Assembly: GCA_019649035.1 (NCBI GenBank)
Contig: BMAT01013907.1
Location: 41,738 to 75,226, forward strand
Source of the DNA: Elysia marginata
Lineage: Eukaryota; Mollusca; Gastropoda; Plakobranchidae
DNA length: 33,489 bases
Reading direction: 5' to 3'
The notes under the pieces are model-generated. The model was not told the origin of the DNA. It saw nothing but the letters and a program-made list of their open reading frames with translations, and made no database searches. Shown here in pieces: positions 31,758 through 33,489 of the stretch. The position numbers and the translations under genes were made by a program. The number at the start of each line of letters is the position of its first letter. Positions within the stretch are counted from its first letter, which is position 1.

Positions 31758-32060
31758 CCCCCCTCTATCTCTCTATCCCTCTCTCTCTCTTTACACACGA
31801 GAGTCAGGCATGTCTTTGAAAGCCAGGGTATAGGCCTACACGCCTTTTGTTATTTCCAATACAATCTCGTTTAAACTCTTTTCGTGAAATGTTTTCAGAA
31901 TTTAACTTTACGAGATTATATCCATCGTTCTATTGTCAATTTAGATTAAACGTTTTCGGAGCACTAAATATCATGTATTAATGTATATATATATATAGCA
32001 AGTGGTCCTATTTGTTTTGAAGTATGCCATTTCAAATGATGTAGGAAAGTGATGATGTGT

Positions 32061-32363
32061 GGCGTCGTGGTGTAGTGGTAGACGCTCGGCTTTCGGATCG
32101 AGAGGTCCGAGGTTCGAGTCCTGCTTCCGGCAGGTCGACGTTTAGTCCTTGAGAAAGGCTTTTTACACACATTTCTTCGCCTCACTCATGCGTTAAACGA
32201 GTATCCGAATGCTATAGTGATGCGCTTAACTTGCTGCTCCTCTTGCTGCTCCTCTGTGGGTTCAGAAGGTACTTTGGTTGGGAATAACCTTCGGGGAACC
32301 CATGTAAATCGCTTAGAGCACATTAGTGGATAAGCGCTATATAAAAATGCTCTTTATTTATAA
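32061..32363 (+). mobile_element. tRNA-derived SINE
   Basis: The head (32061-32133) has TGGTGTAGTGGTAGACG and a perfect B box GGTTCGAGTCC (32111-32121). The body starts CCTTGAGAAAGGCTTTTTAC and includes CACTCATGCGTTAAACGAGT. The end GATAAGCGCTATATAAAAATGCT resembles the GCGCTATA tail of the L2/CR1-like LINE at 12910-13295, suggesting a shared retrotransposition partner. It has no flanking duplication I can see. Confidence 0.7.
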
Positions 32364-32704
32364 ATTGTATGAATAGTTTTCTTAAAAAATATAGAATGCC
32401 CATTTATGGTTTGAATAAGATATATGTACCTTAATACATGTATTAATATTTTCTTCGCAGCTAAATACATAAGTCCAAAAATATCCTAAATTCGACTTGG
32501 TCAAAAGTAATTTCAACTCAATTCAAGTTAATTCAGTCAACACAAAGTTACATAAGTACTTTTATAAAAAAAAAAATATTCAATGCTCAGTAAGGCTTAC
32601 ACTTTCTAACTTTAGCAGTATCCTAATAAAGTACAATATTATAGAATATCAGTATATGTATTAAAGAAAAGAATGTTTTCTCTATCAGATTCCCCCCACA
32701 CACC

Positions 32705-32706
<2 letters not shown>

Positions 32707-32758
<52 letters not shown>
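32707..32758 (+). repeat. (CT)n microsatellite
   Basis: About 26 uninterrupted CT dinucleotides. Confidence 0.97.
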
Positions 32759-32759
<1 letters not shown>

Positions 32760-32760
<1 letters not shown>

Positions 32761-33270
32761 ATTTGTCTACCATTTTCTCTCCCCCGACCTTTAACCAATA
32801 ACAAACACATGCATTCCTCTTAACCCATCCCACCACTCACTGTTTTTTGCCTTTCATTTTGCCAACACAGCCAATGAAACTCATATCTGACCATATTCAA
32901 CTGTTTCACCGCTTGGGGAAAGACGTTATTTCCAAAACGTTTATTTATTTTCTTGCATCGCCCTTATTCTTCGCCTGTGGGGTAAAAACAACCAAAATAT
33001 TTTTCATTGATTTCATTGACATTATTTTTTCATATAAACTTTATACTTTTCATTGATGGGTGTTTGACACATTTCAAGATCTTTTCTATTCTGGCTGATA
33101 TTATTTCTTTCAAGAGATGAAAGATTCCCACCAAGAAACTTTTGTGCGTTTGTGACTATTGAGCCTAGCCTTTTAATGTACCAAGTTACTGATGCTGATA
33201 GGGAATTTTATATGTATTCCCTTGAATTGATCCTGATACTTGTAATGTGAAAATTTTCTTGTTTTTCATC
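32760..33270. other. No gene recognised
   Basis: AT-rich sequence without a supported exon; the open frame at 32847-33056 is low-complexity and unsupported. Confidence 0.35.
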
Positions 33271-33275
33271 CCATT

Positions 33276-33489
33276 TACGAGGTCCGTTTCATAAATAAGT
33301 TTCCCTACTCTATAAAATCAAAACCGCTCAAGCTATATACATGAAATTTGGCACACCGAAGTATCAAACCTTTTGGGAATTCCAATTGAAATTTTGTGGC
33401 TCTATGTTGAACGGATACAAAATAGCATTTACTTTTTTGAAGTCGGTTGGAGCAAAATGGCCGGCATAATAGAAAGCTCACCGGCACAC
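33276..33489 (+). mobile_element. Probable 5' end of a mariner element, cut by window edge
   Basis: After a TA (33276-33277) the sequence CGAGGTCCGTTTCATAAATA begins, in the style of mariner terminal repeats in invertebrates. About 175 bp later ATGGCCGGCATAATAG opens a frame (MAGIIESSPAH) that runs to the window end, where a mariner transposase start is expected. The transposase itself is outside the window, so this is tentative. Confidence 0.4.

Noticed and set aside
32061-32133. Functional tRNA gene
   Set aside because: A and B boxes are good, but the acceptor stem does not close, the anticodon loop has eight bases, and a SINE body with a GCGCTATA tail follows.

Overview
This is a eukaryotic window: AT-rich, dominated by introns and transposon relics, with GT-AG introns and no operon-like packing. 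The repeat mix (RTE-like and L2/CR1-like LINEs, several tRNA-headed repeats, mariner, pogo-like and foldback elements) and the protein similarity suggest a lophotrochozoan animal, most likely a gastropod mollusc. The species call is inference only.

One host gene explains most of the window. It is CDC16 (APC6), a TPR scaffold subunit of the anaphase-promoting complex, on the minus strand. I assembled 17 coding exons by eye from start codon (31105) to stop codon (7625). Every junction is GT-AG, all phases agree, and the product is 656 residues. This assembly and its family assignment rest on my reading of the translation against the remembered human protein; no alignment was run.

Layout from the left. 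1-4.5 kb: pogo/Tigger-like repeats, a tRNA-like relic and a 156-165 bp tandem duplication that looks like a duplicated plus-strand terminal exon of an unidentified gene. 4.5-7.6 kb: a palindromic MITE, a short tandem repeat and a mariner transposase relic, between the two convergent 3' ends. 7.6-31.1 kb: CDC16. Intron 16 holds a microRNA-like hairpin, a LINE tail and a tRNA-Ile-like repeat. The region just after exon 15 holds an in-frame tandem array that repeats the 5' splice site. Intron 14 holds a young RTE-like LINE with perfect target duplications and an L2/CR1-like LINE 3' end. Intron 7 holds a solo LTR beside a 72 bp tandem repeat. Intron 6 holds two GC-richer ATGGCGGC/ATGGCCGC patches facing each other. 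Intron 1 holds a second, broken RTE-like LINE and a foldback-type element. 31.1-33.5 kb: a LINE relic, CT microsatellites, a tRNA-headed SINE and the probable 5' end of a mariner element cut by the window edge.

The most notable signals are the tandemly repeated splice donor of CDC16 exon 15 (four donors, all in frame, lengthening one TPR helix region), the 28 bp-stem hairpin in intron 16, and the duplicated terminal exon near 4.2 kb. I found no bacterial-type system, CRISPR array or operon.
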